Assembly: GCA_030761205.1 (NCBI GenBank)
Contig: JAULJL010000040.1
Location: 14,330,603 to 14,394,602 of the forward strand
Direction: 5' to 3'
DNA length: 64,000 nt
From: Fremontodendron californicum
Lineage: Eukaryota; Streptophyta; Magnoliopsida; Malvales; Malvaceae
Part shown: in pieces, positions 31,984-43,199 of the stretch
How positions within the stretch are numbered: the first letter of the stretch is position 1
Layout: every line of letters starts with the position of its first letter
Program-made: the position numbers and the translations under genes
The notes under the pieces: generated by a model
What the model saw: only the letters and a program-made list of their open reading frames with translations
The model's database searches: none
Told to the model about the DNA's origin: nothing

Positions 31984-32013
31984 GTCCGGGTCGGATTCGA
32001 ACCCGACCCGGAC
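31984..32013. other. Perfect hairpin near the outer end of the E2 LTR
   Basis: GTCCGGGTCGG, an 8-base loop, then CCGACCCGGAC: an 11-bp perfect stem 17 bases from the LTR edge. It is present in both LTRs (42088-42117). Its centre reads GGGTTCGAATCC on the minus strand, like a Pol III B box. Confidence 0.7.
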
Positions 32014-32030
32014 GAAAATTGGTTATTACA

Positions 32031-32046
32031 GCTGCCCCTCTTTGCA
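32031..32046 (-). other. Polypurine tract of E2
   Basis: On the minus strand AAAGAGGGGCAGC leads straight into the 3' LTR. Confidence 0.65.
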
Positions 32047-32104
32047 CATTGCTGAGAATCAGGAATAGGGCAAAGAAAGTATAACCAATTTTGTCCGGTT
32101 ATTG

Positions 32105-33560
32105 AGATCCATTTTTTAGCGAGGCTCTATCATTTGGAAAATAAATTGCTCCTCTAATCAGAGGCTCTATCACTTGGAAAATAAATTGCTCCTCTAATCA
32201 GAGGTTCTATCAATTGGAAAAATAAATTGCTCCTCTAATCAGAGGCTCCACAACTTTGAAAATAAATTGCTCCTCTCATCAGAGGCTCCACAACTTTGGA
32301 AATATAATTTGCTCCTCTCATTAGAGGCTCTACGACTTTGAAAAATAAATTGCTCCTCTCATCAGAGGCTCCACAACTTTGAAAAAATAAATTGCTCCTC
32401 TAATCAGAGGCTCCACAACTTTGGAAATATAATTTGCTCCTCTCATCAGAGGCTCTACGACTTTGAAAAATAAATTGCTCCTCTCATCAGAGGCTCCACA
32501 ACTTTGAAATATAATTTGCTCCTCTCATCAGAGGCTCTACGACTTTGAAAAATAAATTGCTCCTCTCATCAGAGGCTCCACAACTTTGAAAAAATAAATT
32601 GCTCCTCTAATCAGAGGCTCCACAACTTTGGAAATATAATTTGCTCCTCTCATCAGAGGCTCTACGACTTTGAAAAATAAATTGCTCCTCTCATCAGAGG
32701 CTCCACAACTTTGAAAAAATAAATTGCTCCTCTAATCAGAGGCTCTATCACTTGGAAAGATAAATTGCTCCTCTCATCAGAGGCTCCACAACTTTGAAAA
32801 TAAATTGCTCCTCTAATCAGAGGCTCCATCACTTGAAAAATAAATTGCTCCTCTAATCAGAGGCTCTATCACTTGGAAAATAAATTGCTCCTCTTATCAG
32901 AGGCTCCACAACTTTGAAAATAAATTGCTCCTCTCATCAGAGGCTCCACAACTTTGGAAATAAATTCTTTTCCTGTGCCCGGAGGTCTTGAAACAGTTGC
33001 CCGGAGGTCTTTAAAACAGATGCCCGGAGGTCTTCTTTTTTCTAATTTCCTTTTTCTTTTGCTGTGCCCGGAGGTCTTAAAACAGATGCCCGGAGGTCTT
33101 TAAAACAGATGCCCGGAGGTCTTCTTTTTTTAATTTTCTATCACTTTGAAAAATAAATTGCTCCTCTAATCAGAGGCTCTACAACTTTGAAAATAAATTG
33201 CTCCTCTCATCAGAGGCTCTATCACTTTGAAATTTAAATTGCTCCTCTCATCAGAGGCTCTACAACTTTGAAAAATAAATTGGTTTCCTGTGCCCGGAGG
33301 ACTTCTTTTTTCTAATTTTCTTTTTCTTTTGCTGTGCCCGGAGGTCTTAAAACAGGTGCCCGGAGGTCTTTTTTCTAATTTTCTATCATTTCGAAAAATA
33401 AATCGCTCCTCTAATCAGAGGCTCTACAACTTTGAAAATAAATTGCTCCTCTCATCAGAGGCTCCACAACTTTGAAAATAAATTCTTTTCCTGTGCCCGG
33501 AGGACTTAAAAGAGGAAACCCGGAGGTTTTAAAAGAGGTGCCCGGAGGTCTTGGTGATCA
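32105..33560. repeat. E2 3' tandem array: 40-bp and about 21-bp units
   Basis: About 20 copies of a 40-43 bp unit (attgctcctctcatcagagg, then ctccacaactttgaaaataa) fill 32140-32960. A second short unit with tgcccggaggtctt follows, and the two types alternate to 33560. Each long unit contains CCTCT-NATC-AGAGG, a 5-bp stem. Such variable 3' arrays are described for Tat/Ogre elements and can seed satellites. Confidence 0.88.
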
Positions 33561-36328
33561 TACCTGAAGATCATATCTTGGAAGAAAATCTCACTAAATA
33601 TTCGAATTCAAATGTCAAAATTTCAAATAATCAATGTCATGCATGAAATGTGAATGTCATGCGATGTCAATGCGTATGCCCCTGATGATGCATGTGCAAG
33701 TACCTTCGGATACTGTACACATTTTACGACACGATGCAGATGCAAAACTTAATAAATATGCGAATGTTCATGAATGATGCGAATGTTCCCAAATGTTTTT
33801 TCTGATCTTGGTTTAGCTTTTCCAAATCTTTTTTCCTCTTCGAAACAGAGTGTATCCTGAAACGCTCGTGCCTCGTACGAGATCAACCTTTCTCTTCACT
33901 TTGGAACTATCCCTTTGCCCCGATAGTTTTTTTTTCAGATCAACTGGAATCCGAGTGTTCATTTCTTCTACCTCAATAGTTCCATACCTCTGGGCCAGAA
34001 GAACCTTCGTCTTATGCCAACATCGGAAATGGTTTCTTCAAAAAATATTTTCATTTATCTGCTTTTGCTTGCTTTTTTTTTTTTGAAAAATATTTGCTTA
34101 TTTACTGAAAGCTCTTGAGCTGAAAATGTTATTATCTGATATCCAAATCTCTTGAAGATTGATGATCACCTGTTAGAAGTTTTTCTGAATGTCCATTCGG
34201 CTTTTTTTTTTCAAATTAAGTCGGAAGGCTTGGTACCACAAGATTTTGGTTGATCCAAGGAGACTTCACAACAGGAAAAATGTATATCCTTTCTAGACTC
34301 ACAAATGGAACAGATTTTATAGAACATGATTTTTTGGACTCGAACAAATTCAACCTTCTTTTAGTTTCCAAATCATGGCGTTTTGACAAACGTCAAGGCT
34401 AGCTGGAATGTTCAAACTGGAGAATTGATTCTGGAAAGGAAAACGGTCTCAGCTTTTAAAAGTCAAACCTCCAAACGAGAGTTGACGGTTTTGGGATATT
34501 TTGGAATTCCCAGATGTTCTTTGATTTCTTCAAAATGACCTCTTCTTTTGTTATGGCCTCGACGATACCATAAGCAACACCGAAATTCTCCCATTTTACT
34601 CTAGACTGCCCATGTCGGGTTTTCACCCTAGAGTCTCCTTCTTTCCATTTTTCATTTCATTTTTTTTTCTTAAATGTTTCACCATGCATTCAAGAAATCA
34701 AGACTTATCCAAAAAGATTTTTAACCAGAAAAGAGACCGAAGTCTCATGCATTTCTCTAAGAATAGACTCATCAATTTAAATGACCATGCTCGATCGAAA
34801 TGGTCTTTTCCAGGTACGTAATGTAGGCCGAGGTTCGAGGTACTGAAAGAAAGATAGATAGGCCCAAACATGTGTTTAAGGTGATCAAATCAAGGATCAT
34901 TTCATGAGGAGGATTCTCTTCGAAACACTTGTCTTTTCTGAGCTTTTCTCTTTATTCGATGATTTTCATTCGTTCTTTTCTTCCTTTTCTGTTTTTGCTT
35001 TCATCTTTCTTTTTATCTCCTTTTTTTTTTGCATCTCTATTTTGACCAGGTGAGCCCGTAGTTGTTTGGAAGCTCAAAATTTCTCTTTGATTCACGGCTT
35101 TTTTTTTTTTTTCGTCTTTGAACCAAGACTTCACTATCTGTGACCTTCGAAGAGATCCTTCCCCGCATTTGCCTCATAGCGTGGAGGGTGATCCTTGATC
35201 GGGGTTGAAAGAACGAATATTCATTAGGCTCAAAAGGGTAGCAAAAGGATATTTTCTATTTTGTGAAAGGATGATGAAAGATGGCCATTTTTCATCTCGA
35301 ACACAAGCACGTAAATCGAAGAGTCATTCCCTAGAGGAAAATAATGAAAATGTTTTTTTCTTTCTTGAAACCATCTTGAATTTCATAAATGCATGATGTC
35401 ACACTCATTTTTCATTTTTCTCTTTTTTTCATTTTTTTTCATTTTTTTTCATTTTTTTTCTTTTTTTGATGCATGCTCCGAAATTACTCCATCTTTATCC
35501 ACCACGCGTCTTCCGTATCTACAAATGATGCACCATTTGATTGGTCATACAAATGAGAATTCCTATCATAACGAGGAACACCTCGAGTCTTTTTTTTTTG
35601 CTCTCCGAAGGGACAAGAAAGAATATGGCTCGAAAACAGCTTTTTTCTAGAAACACGAGAAAATCAGGTTTAATCATTGTTACCCGAGACGTTTATCATG
35701 AAGGGACGTCTGGGCAACTCTTGTTTTGTGGTTACGGAAAAGAATGGGAATGGTTTTGGAATAACCTTGACACACATCAATTTACCATAATCCAGATTCT
35801 TGAAAAAGGTTTCACTTGTTTGACACACAAAAAGCTCGGATTTTTTTTTCAAAAAGTTTGTTCCATTGCTCATAACCTAAACTAGGATCTGCATTTTCCT
35901 TGTTGCACTGACTATGGTTTCTGAAATTCAACCATATATTACTGCAAGCATTGGTTTTTTCAAACTCAAAAGATTCAAGCATGGGCAAGTCCGAAAGAGA
36001 GATGGAAGGATGTTGGGTCATTCCTAACAATGATCATCAATAATCTCAAGATATCTCCTCATTTCTTAACGTGAAGAAAGATTTTTTCTTTTAAGAATGC
36101 GCTCTTCAAAAATCAAGAATTTCTTTAATGTTTGTTTTTGCAAATTCAAGTTAAAGCACAACAAACACAAAGCTTTTGAAATTCAAAAATTATTTATTTC
36201 ATGATGTCAACATAAGACAAGTGCTTTCATGATGAGGCATAGAACTACATGCATATTCCTCGATGCTTGTTGACATGCTTTTAGAGGTAACCATTCTCAT
36301 CCTCCAAACCCGTGGCGAAGAAACCGAT
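33561..36328. other. E2 non-coding internal region
   Basis: Lies between the array and the gag stop. Contains T-rich tracts, including four atttttttttc-type units at about 35428-35465. It has no pol-like motif in any frame that I can recognise; scattered frames of 60-114 codons show no domain. Confidence 0.55.
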
Positions 36329-37885
36329 TTATGGCAATGCGGATTTCCAACGTTCGACTAGCTCTGGAGTCAAAATGCCGTTGTGGACAAGACCTTCAAT
36401 TTTTTCCTTCAGTTGTCTGCATTTTTCAGTTGAATGTCCGATTGCCCCCATGTGATACTCACACTTGTTGTTCGGGTCATAACTCCTTGCTGATGGGTTT
36501 GGAGCTGTTTTCAGAGGCACAGGGGTGAGGTATCGGTTCCTCATTAGTAATTGCAACAGGTCGGAGATTGGGATCGAAAACTTCTCTCGGTTGCCCCTCG
36601 GTCGTTTCTGGGAAGCAGGCCTAGTTGCAAGGGCTGGCATAGGATGAGATGTTTGAATATCTGGAAAGTAAGGATAATGACCTGAAGAGACATTGGTAAA
36701 GTAACACGATTGATATGGAGAGACCCGGCGATACGGAGTGAATTCTCCCATAGCCTGGACATGCTCCTCTTTCCTTTCAAGTGTCTCGTTTCCCTCGGCA
36801 TTGGATGTCTCATTTCTTTCGAGTTTTCCGTTCTTAATAGCATTCTCAATCATCTCTCCTGAGGCCACCATATCTGCAAAATTCTTTGTGGCATTTCCAA
36901 CGAGTCTATCATAGTACGGAGCATGCAGTGTACTCACAAAAAGGACAGTAATTTCCTTTTGAGTCAGAGCCGGTCGTACTTGGGTGGCCATGTCCATCCA
37001 CCTCTGAGCATATTCTTTGAAGCTCTCAGTGGCCTCTTTCTCCATATTTTGCAAGGTCAACCTATCTGGTGCCATGTCGATCATGTGCTTATACTGAGTC
37101 TTGAAAGCTTTTGCCAGATCTTTCCAAGAACGGATATGGTCCCGATCCAACTGATTATACCATCTTGCAGCTGGCCCTGTTAGACTGTCTTGGAAGCAGT
37201 GGATTAACAGCTTGTCATTGTTGGTGTTGCCAGCCATCCTCCGACAAAACATCATGATGTGGATTGATGGACATTTCGATCCGTCATACTTTTCAAATTC
37301 AGGGACCTTGAATTTTGGCGGAATCACCAAATCTGGGACCAAGCTGAGCTCATTCGGATCCGTATTCCCGAAAACGTCTATTCTTTCTATGGCTTTGAGT
37401 CTCCTTTCAAACAAATCAAACTTCTGTTGCACCTCTATGTCTTCCACTTGCTTTGCCACACGTTTTTTCAGCTTTTCTTGTTCTGGTGAACCATCTTGGC
37501 TTGGAATAACAACCGAGTCTGAGGGGTGAAATTTCGAGTTCAGTTGAAATTGTCCTTGGCCTCGTTGACTCGATAGGTGAATCGGATCTTCGTTGTCGTT
37601 TACTCGAGGTCGAGGTTCTCCCCTTATGATTGATCCTTCAGCAACCCATTTTCCTCGAGTCAGCCTAGTCATCATTTCAATCATCTTGTCTATTTGCTCA
37701 CGTGACTCCTCTCGAGATTTTATGATCTGTTCCCGTGTTTCTTGATGAGATCTGGCTAACTGTTCTTGTAGTTCTCTCTGTGCTCTTTCCACTCTATCCA
37801 GTCTATTTTGTTCATCCTCCATGATTCCGGCCTGTGTCATAGAGGCACGCAGTGATTCTCTGATTTGGAAGAGAAAACCTTTCAA
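36329..37885 (-). CDS. E2 gag protein
   Basis: 518 residues. An N-terminal coiled coil rich in Glu/Arg spans about 22-75 (RVERAQRELQEQLARSHQET). The capsid-type retrotransposon gag domain is at about 190-340, with VPEFEKYDGSKCP, GPAARWYNQL and the LVGNATKNFADMV tail. A zinc-knuckle-like motif C475-x2-H478-x5-H484-x4-C489 lies in CEYHMGAIGHSTEKC. It forms particles that package element RNA. The frame is fully open in this young element, and no pol follows. Both Met codons near the N-terminus (1 and 16) could start it. Known Ogre relatives add an extra ORF before gag; none is visible here. Confidence 0.9.
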   Translation of the reverse strand: MKGFLFQIRESLRASMTQAGIMEDEQNRLDRVERAQRELQEQLARSHQETREQIIKSREESREQIDKMIEMMTRLTRGKWVAEGSIIRGEPRPRVNDNEDPIHLSSQRGQGQFQLNSKFHPSDSVVIPSQDGSPEQEKLKKRVAKQVEDIEVQQKFDLFERRLKAIERIDVFGNTDPNELSLVPDLVIPPKFKVPEFEKYDGSKCPSIHIMMFCRRMAGNTNNDKLLIHCFQDSLTGPAARWYNQLDRDHIRSWKDLAKAFKTQYKHMIDMAPDRLTLQNMEKEATESFKEYAQRWMDMATQVRPALTQKEITVLFVSTLHAPYYDRLVGNATKNFADMVASGEMIENAIKNGKLERNETSNAEGNETLERKEEHVQAMGEFTPYRRVSPYQSCYFTNVSSGHYPYFPDIQTSHPMPALATRPASQKRPRGNREKFSIPISDLLQLLMRNRYLTPVPLKTAPNPSARSYDPNNKCEYHMGAIGHSTEKCRQLKEKIEGLVHNGILTPELVERWKSALP

Positions 37886-39422
37886 AGCTAAACCGACTTC
37901 TTTTTATTCCTCTCAAGTGTGCTTCATGATGCATGAGCTATGAATGCCGTGAATGTAACACGATGCCCATATGATGCATGTAAAGAAATAAACAAATTAA
38001 TGCATGAGTATGTACAATGAGTGACCATGTATGTCACGAATGCAAGACCTTATTGTAATGAATGCAATCACGATGTCGATATGATGCATGTGCAGAATAA
38101 ATAAAATGATGTACTGGTATATACAGAGAACGATCATGGATGTCACTAATGTATTCTACAATGAATGACCATGCATGTCATGAGTGCAAAATGATGCTAA
38201 TTTTGATTTGTCTAAAGAGTAAACAAATTAACGCACGAATATATACAGAAAACTATTCATGATTTGGACTGAACTTGATCATTTCAACAATTTTATTGCA
38301 CAAACTTTGGTCTCCAAATTCAATCCGCCAAATTTTTTGTTTTTGAAAAATGTTTTCTTTTTTTTTTTCGTAAAAGAAAAAAAAAAAAAATCAAAGTATT
38401 ATTTTCACAATCAATTTCTATCGAAAACTTTTGTGGTAGTGGGTCTTATTATGGCACAAATGTCCGAGTATTTATTCAACACTACCGGTTTGCAATCCTC
38501 ACTTAATCAACAACAAGTGTCTATGCGGTTTATCAAATGAGATAATTATCACCGTGAAATCAAAAATACAATTATAAATGTAAATGCTTTATTTACAAGT
38601 GCATCAATGCATGAAATGTACGAGATGTACGAAAAAAATTTCGTATTTACAAACTCAAAAAGTTAACAAACATTTGCTCCGACAGTGTCGACTTATTTAA
38701 GCATCACGATGCCTTCGGAACGAAAAATGAAACTGAATTGCGGGTAGCACGATGTGCGTTCATCATTACCCGATTTACAGTTCTTGTTCGGAATGTAAAC
38801 AAATAGCGAAAGATCACCATGTTCCTTCCAAATTTCGAGGATATCCGATCGGAAATTCGATATGGCTCTACTCAAGTTCACTACATGAGGTTGAGTTAGG
38901 TTCTAAAAGGCTCCAAATTGCTCCTTACTGTCGCCCGTGAAGGCTAGTAAGGCATCCCGATTTAAAACGGGTTCAATTTGTTGGAGTATATTTTCCAGGC
39001 TTATGCGGAGGTTATTGCCTCACGAAAGCGTAGGTACTTTATTACTCCGAAAGTGTTTCGCTAGCCCATGCGGAGGTTATTGCCTCACGAGAGCGTAGGT
39101 ACTTTACTTTCACCTAAAGGGATAAAGCTCGGGTATAGAGCTTATGTATGAAATGTATGTGCTCGTGTGTGAGAAGGAACAAGCAAACCTTCGACTATTT
39201 GTCTACGACTCTTTATTCTAAACATTCCACGATTTAAAAAAAAATAAACGACATAAAAAAAAATATATGAATCAGGATTTAACGAATATCAAAGTGTAAT
39301 TGCAAGCAAAATAAAAATAAAGAAAGAAAGAAAGTAAAGAGAATTAAAATTAAATAACGATTAAATCCATTAATTCGAGATTTTAAAACAACACATGATC
39401 AATTTGTGGCTCGACTCTCAAA
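37886..39422. other. E2 leader with short direct repeats
   Basis: Non-coding leader between the primer site and gag. About 110-bp imperfect repeats (gatatgatgcatgt near 37970 and 38080) lie at 37930-38200. A 43-bp unit, tatgcggaggttattgcctc and following, occurs twice at about 39001-39043 and 39066-39108. The frames at 38259-38540 and 38693-38940 show no domain. Confidence 0.55.
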
Positions 39423-39443
39423 GGTTCCCCAGTGGAGTCGCCA
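39423..39443 (-). other. Primer binding site of E2, tRNA-Arg-like
   Basis: Minus strand TGGCGACTCCACTGGGGAAC, three bases inside the 5' LTR. It is of the type reported for Ogre-like elements; the exact tRNA match was not computed. Confidence 0.65.
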
Positions 39444-39446
39444 AGC

Positions 39447-42134
39447 TGTCATAACGGTTTTTCGGACCGTTACGACGATTTTTATGAAAACACAAAAAAT
39501 GGAGTCGCCACCAATCTTTTTTGCTAGGTGTGATTGGCCACCTATTAAAACCGATTTTAGTAAAATATCTTAAAATTAATTAAAACATTTTTTTAAAACC
39601 GATTTCGAAGTCCGCGCTTTGAACCAGAGTAAAAACAAAATTGGGTTCGGGAGTCGGTTACGTGCGGGGAAGGATTAGCACCCCCGCAACGCCCGTTTAG
39701 AAAACGGTACCACTTGATCACGTGTTATCTTAAATCTCGGTTTAATGGATTTAACATCGGTATTTAAAACTAATTCTCTTTTCCTTTTATTTTATAAAAA
39801 AACATGTTTATTATTTTTTGGATTTTCTTGAACTGTTTTTTATTTTTTAAAAAAAATCGAAAGTGAACATAAATTTATTATCGAAAATACTCATTAAATA
39901 TTCCCGACACTCTCGGTGGTATTTAACGAGATCTTCTCACCTCAAGACATCTTAGGAATCACAACCGTGATATCCTTCGAATTCCGTCGTCGGCAATTTA
40001 CATCCATTTTTATTCAAATGCGTATGATGCGAATATTTAAATATCGGATGCATACGGCTTAACATATAACTATAAAATTAAACATGCGAATCATAATATT
40101 AAAAACACGAGCATGGCAAAATATCGAGCGCAATAAACATTCGCTCTTTATTCATTTTTTTTTTTTTTTGATTATTTCCATTTTTTTTAAGCGAAAACGA
40201 ATTTTTATATCGAGCATGTCGCTAAATACTCCCACCACTTGTGGTGATATTTAACGAAATTCTCGCACCTCAAGATATCTTAGGAATCACTACCGTGACG
40301 TCCTTCGAATTCCGTCGTCGGTTATTCGCATTTATTAAAATCCTTTTTTTTTTAAAGTTAAAATGCTTTTAATAATTTTTTTAAAATCGAAACCGAATAA
40401 TAAAAATACGTCGAATAGTGAGCAAAAATAAATAAACAAAAATAGTAATAAATAAAGAAATTGAAATCATACCAAAAATATCGAGAATCCGAAAAATTAA
40501 AATGTCGGACTTGATCTTCGTAAAATCACCTGAAAATGTCAAAAATCAAAACTTCAAAAACGATTATCGTGAATTTTTCTTAAAATTTTTTTATTATATT
40601 TTTTTCTTTTTATTTTTTTCTATTTTTTAAAATTAATTATTATTACTATTTTTTATTTTTTTATTTCTTTCTTTTCTTTTCTTTCTTTTTTTTCTTTTTC
40701 TTTTTCTTTTTTCTTTTTCTTTTTTCTTTTCTTCTTTCTTTTTTTTTTTCTCTTATTTTTCTTCCTGGCCCAAAACCAGGCCTGCTGAGCCAGGCCTGGT
40801 TCTGGCCTGGCCTGCTGGGCCAGGCCTGGCCCAGCTTTTCTCCTTTCTTTTCTTTTTTTTTTTTTTTTTTTTTTTTTTTGGGCGGGTGGACCTGCGCGGA
40901 CCCGGGTCGGATCCGGGTCCAGGCGCGGATCCTCCCCGCTCTAAACGGCGTCGTTTTGGCGCCTTTCCTTTTTTTTTTTTTTTTTCGGGTCGGGCGCGCG
41001 GACCCCGGGTCGACCCGCGGGTCCGCGCGCGGACCCTGGCTCCAAAACGGCGTCGTTTTGACGCCGTTTATATTTTTTTTAAATGGGTGACCCGCGCGGA
41101 CCCCGGGTCGACCCGCGGGTCCAGGCGCGGGTCACCTTGACCCGGTTCCCTAAACGGTGCCGTTTCGGCACCGTATAAATACCCCAAACCCCTCTTTTTT
41201 TTTCACTTTCTCCCTTTTTTTTTTCTTCTCTCTCTCTCTTCTTTTTTTTCTCTTTCTCTCTCTCTGCTCAGCCGCCCCAAACCCAGAAACCGGCGGCTGG
41301 CCACCGCGCCGGCCGCCGTCCACCGTCGCCGGCCGCCGTCCACCGTCGGCCGGCAAACTCCAAATTTCATACCCGAGGGGGTTTCGACCCCCTCGTCACG
41401 GATCCGGGCTCCGTTTAGCCCGGATCCCCGCCGAATTTCGTAGATCTAGGTTTTTTTTGTGTTGGCTGTGTGGTTCTTTTTTTGTTTTTTCTTTTGCAGG
41501 TTTTTTGGTTTCGAGGAGATGGGGGTCGGGATCTGTTTTTTTTGGTTGTCGGTGGTGGAGGAAGGGGGTCCGAATCGGGATTTCGGACCCCGATCTGGGT
41601 TTTTTGATGAACGTGGGGGGGGTCCGAGCCTGGTTTTTTTGAATCAGGGGGCCTCCTCCTCCGTGGGGGATCGGATCTGGGGGGTCCGAATCGGGGGGCC
41701 TCCCTCCTCTCTTTTTTTTTTTTGTTCGGATTTGGGGGGTTTTTATGGTGTGGGTGGAGTGTGGGCTGGTGGTGGCGTGTTGGGGTGTCTGTGCAGGGTT
41801 GGTGGTGGCTGCCGTGTCTGGTGGCTGGCGTGTGGCAGAGGGCTGTCAGGGTGATGGTGGCTGGTGGCAGGTTAGGGTTAGGTTGGGGCTAGGGTTTCTG
41901 GTTTAGGGTTAGGGTTTCTGGTTAGGGTTAGGGTTTCTGGTTAGGGTTAGGGGAAATGGGCCGGCTGGGCTGATGGGTTTGGGCCCACTGGTGGCCCAGT
42001 TTGGGGGTTGAGGGGTTGGGCCAGTTGGGCATTGGGCCTGGTGTTTACAGATTGGGCCTGCTGAATAGCAGGCCCGGTTCGTACTTGGTCCGGGTCGGAT
42101 TCGAACCCGACCCGGACGAAAATTGGTTATTACA
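39447..42134 (-). repeat. 5' LTR of E2
   Basis: 2688 bp copy of 29350-32030, next to the primer site. It carries the same palindromes, antisense TATA box (41174-41181), telobox segment and terminal hairpin. Confidence 0.93.
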
Positions 42135-42139
42135 AGTTC

Positions 42140-43126
42140 GATCATGCTGACTAAGCGACGAGTGCTGTAGAATCGATTAAGGAATTCACGCTCAAGTTCT
42201 TCCCAGCTGTCAATCGTCCCAGGCTCAAGATCAGTATACCAATCAAAGGCGTTGCTTTTTAGGGAGCGAATGAACTGCTTCACCATGAGATCCCCATAGG
42301 TACCAGCATTATTACAAGTTTCCACGAAATGTGCAACATGTTGGCGTGGATTTCCTTTTCCATCGAACTGCTGAAACTTTGGGGGTTGATAGTTCCCAGG
42401 CATCCTCAGACGACCGATCCTTTGAGAATATGGTTTTGCATATGTATATGAAGGTTGAGTGATGCTTTCAACTTGATCTTTGATAGCCTCCTTGATAAGA
42501 TCCTTGAGCTGACTGGTAGTGACGAGTTCATTGATCTTTTCTTCAGAATCCTTAGCAACTTCCTTGCCAGAGTTCTCACCATCATCTTGAAAGATTGATT
42601 GCCAATTTTGGTTTGAAGCCTCGTTCCTTTTTCCAGTGAGACCGACGATCTTGTCCATCATGGAAGCGATCTGGTTATCCTTCTCTTTGATACTTGCTGA
42701 AAGAATTTCAACAGATTTTGCCAGTAGTGCAACTTGTTCTTCCAATGATGTGGTGCCAGTTGTCATGACAGCCATTACTCCAGAACTTGATTTTGGAGCA
42801 GATGATGGGATAAGCTTGTTGCTTGAGTAGTTATCTTGTTCTTGGTATGTTAACTGGCGACTTGCACTTGATCCTCGAGGAGAATCAACTTGTCTAGCAG
42901 AAACTTCTTCTAAGTCTTGAATTGGAGAAGAAGTGTCATAGAGGGGGTTTTGATTGAGCACCGGAAAAGTTTGCTCATACAATTCAGCAAGAGCTTTGGT
43001 CTTTCTCCTAGTGCCATAAGGATGAGCAGGGATATCAACGCTTGATGATGAAGTGGGGTAGACTGCAGGATTAGCTCGAGCAGGCTTAAGAGTTGGTTTG
43101 TTAGCAAGGTTCTTCTTGGGAGCCAT
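42140..43126 (-). pseudogene. E1 gag N-terminal part, cut by E2
   Basis: Starts at the Met of MAPKKNLANKPTLK (43126), not at the upstream in-frame Met inside the LTR. Contains a disordered N-terminus, a coiled coil (SLEEQVALLAKSVEILSASI), then YQPPKFQQFDGKGNPRQHV and NAFDWYTDLEPGTIDSWEEL, the first half of the gag capsid domain. E2 inserted after SMIEL. The frame then reads into the E2 LTR and stops at 41909. The second half is at 29020-29349. Homologous to 59860-61091 in E3. Confidence 0.87.
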
Positions 43127-43176
43127 TGCAACTTGATAACTTGAGTTTTGAAGAAAAGAGATGAAAGGCAGAGATG

Positions 43177-43194
43177 GTCCCACCGGGCGTGCCA
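43177..43194 (-). other. Primer binding site of E1
   Basis: Minus strand TGGCACGCCCGGTGGGAC, five bases inside the 5' LTR. It is a form often seen in plant Tat elements. E3 keeps a mutated copy at 61143-61159. Confidence 0.65.
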
Positions 43195-43199
43195 AAATT

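Larger units (their letters stand above)
29350..32030 (-). repeat. 3' LTR of E2
   Basis: 2681 bp. It differs from the 5' LTR (39447-42134, 2688 bp) mainly in homopolymer lengths plus a handful of substitutions (for example near 30802, 30954 and 31245). It is AT-rich in the first 1.2 kb on the plus strand, then strongly GC-rich with palindromes. Confidence 0.93.
29350..42134 (-). mobile_element. E2: young gag-only Ogre/Tat-like LTR element nested in E1 gag
   Basis: 12,785 bp. LTRs at 29350-32030 (3') and 39447-42134 (5') are flanked by the duplication AGTTC at 29345-29349 and 42135-42139. Minus-strand order is 5' LTR, tRNA-Arg-like primer site, leader, gag, a long non-coding stretch, a tandem-repeat array, polypurine tract, 3' LTR. 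No protease, RT, RNase H or integrase is present in any frame, so it depends on enzymes from another element. Long LTRs, the primer site and a 3' repeat array fit the Ogre/Tat group. Confidence 0.93.

Noticed and set aside
32105..33560. CRISPR-like look of the regular 40-bp array
   Set aside because: There are no unique spacers. The whole unit repeats, and it lies in a plant retrotransposon 3' region.
41909..42139. C-terminal 77 codons of the 437-codon minus-strand frame
   Set aside because: This part reads from E1 gag into the E2 LTR and is an artefact of the nested insertion.
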